Source of the DNA: Propionibacteriaceae bacterium
Lineage (GTDB): Bacteria > Actinomycetota > Actinomycetes > Propionibacteriales > Propionibacteriaceae
Assembly: GCA_031260385.1 (NCBI GenBank)
Contig: JAIRKB010000055.1
Coordinates: 1-13,900, forward strand
Direction: 5' to 3'
DNA: 13,900 nt
Shown here: piece after piece, positions 13,039 to 13,900 of the stretch
Numbering within the stretch: the first letter of the stretch is position 1
Layout: every line of letters starts with the position of its first letter
Made by a program: the position numbers and the translations under genes
The notes under the pieces: model-generated
The model's input: only the letters and a program-made list of their open reading frames with translations
What the model was told of the DNA's origin: nothing
The model's database searches: none

Positions 13039-13900
13039 TTAGTTGATGATGTCGCGGCGGCGGTAGGCGGTCGCACCGAGGACGGCCAACACCGCGCCGA
13101 CTGCGATCATTCCCAACCACAAGATCAAGGAGAAGTCTTCTTGGGGCCAGCGTTGGAGCATGCCGAAGGGGGTGATTCGCATCGCCCACCGTGGCAGGTT
13201 GAGCATCCCGCCAACATAAACCATCAGGAAGGATAACCCCAGGTAACCCCAGTTAATCCAGGTCAGTTGCTTAGCCCAGCCAACCAAGAAGAAAGCTAGT
13301 CCGCCGACGACGATCAGGGCGGGGACGGCATTGAGAGCGATCTTGAAGACCATGGAGGCGGGGAGAGGATCGGTCATGATCGTCGCGGCGACCATCCAGT
13401 AGCCCACGGCGGCCAGCAACTGCATCGCCACCGCGACCAGCACCACCAGAATCCCATAACCCAGGAACAGTCGCCAGCGCGAGACGGTCTTGCCCAGCAG
13501 ATAATCCATCCGGCCGAGGCGCTCCTCGCTAGCTAGCTTGTGGGCGGTGGTGAGCACCGGGATCGCCGCCATCGTCGCCGTGATCAACATCAGAGTCACC
13601 AGCAGGGGCGCGACAATATCTGTTGCATCCGCCCCCACCCCAATCATCGCCTGATAGAGCGGGTTCGACATGATGAAGTCTTCCATCTGCCCCATCACCG
13701 AACCGAAAGCTGCCGCCATGACGAAGATCGCAATCCCCCAACCGAGGATCGGACCCCGAGTCAAACGCCAAGCCAAGCCCCATTCGCCGCCCAGGAAAAC
13801 CGAACCGTGGGCCCGGCGTCCCCGACCTTGCCCTAACAGACCGCGACCGAGGTCACGTAAGCCACCGAGAGCAAAGCCGACCACCATCAGGATCACTCCC
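13039..13900 (-). CDS. ABC-2 type transporter permease, TetB/tetronasin-exporter-like, C-terminal part
   Basis: The frame is open to the window edge, so the N-terminal portion is missing; the GTG at 13896 is internal. The 285 visible residues form the second half of the two-repeat permeases of about 530 residues that pair with an ATPase to export antibiotics or lipids. A helix end at 1-12 is followed by the cytosolic linker GGLRDLGRGLL and LAWRLTRGPILGW. Membrane helices then lie at about 50-70, 93-115, 142-172, 182-207, 213-233 and 256-278. The cytosolic loop SEERLGRMDYLLGKTVSRWR between the second and third of these is characteristic of the group. The last residues are RRRDIIN. The ATPase gene would be expected just upstream on the minus strand, beyond 13900. 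The substrate cannot be inferred. Confidence 0.85.
   Translation of the reverse strand, partial: GVILMVVGFALGGLRDLGRGLLGQGRGRRAHGSVFLGGEWGLAWRLTRGPILGWGIAIFVMAAAFGSVMGQMEDFIMSNPLYQAMIGVGADATDIVAPLLVTLMLITATMAAIPVLTTAHKLASEERLGRMDYLLGKTVSRWRLFLGYGILVVLVAVAMQLLAAVGYWMVAATIMTDPLPASMVFKIALNAVPALIVVGGLAFFLVGWAKQLTWINWGYLGLSFLMVYVGGMLNLPRWAMRITPFGMLQRWPQEDFSLILWLGMIAVGAVLAVLGATAYRRRDIIN

Noticed and set aside
12898..13236. Plus-strand reading frame of 112 codons across the YigZ and permease ends
   Set aside because: It runs over two convergent genes and their inverted repeat with no ribosome site or domain; a chance frame.

Overview
The window is chromosomal DNA of moderately high GC content, most likely from an actinobacterium. 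The pointers are a TetB-like two-repeat ABC permease, an EcsC-family protein, frequent GTG/TTG starts, a leaderless-looking gene and strong GGAGG ribosome sites. The genus cannot be told from the sequence. Most genes lie on the minus strand.

Layout: (1) 1-600 is the 3' end of a glycogen/maltodextrin phosphorylase gene. (2) 601-3664 is a scarred accessory island. It holds three direct copies of an ungapped 62-base element, each with two CATA-NN-TATG boxes 39 bases apart, the second at the heart of a 22-24 base palindrome. It also holds one intact AlbA_2/Schlafen-type ATPase-fold regulator, the 3' remnant of a second copy of that regulator, two 5'-truncated O-methyltransferase fragments and a frameshifted HTH antitoxin with no toxin partner. 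(3) 3714-5180 is a lipoprotein with PQQ-propeller-like motifs. (4) 5330-7780 holds an EcsC-family protein, a small two-helix membrane protein with a Pro/Lys/Glu tail, and a ferrochelatase, probably co-transcribed in part. (5) 7896-10991 is a compact operon: transaldolase-fold protein, DhaL, DhaK. (6) 11193-12279 is an HTH-antitoxin/PIN-toxin pair; the toxin has a CxxC-x14-CxxC tail and no ordinary start codon at the expected place. (7) 12323-12946 is a YigZ/IMPACT-family protein. (8) 13039-13900 is the C-terminal half of an ABC-2 type permease.

How they fit together: the phosphorylase, the aldolase/DHA-kinase operon and the ferrochelatase are metabolic backbone genes. In the operon, the transaldolase-fold enzyme could release dihydroxyacetone (or a similar keto-sugar) for DhaK/DhaL to phosphorylate. 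The island between the phosphorylase and the lipoprotein is the least ordinary part. Its repeated elements look like operators or cassette borders of the regulator, and the gene fragments around them record repeated insertion, duplication and loss.

No tRNA, rRNA, CRISPR array, transposase or recombinase gene was seen. The only gap over 300 bases between intact genes (601-1000) is filled by two elements and two gene fragments.
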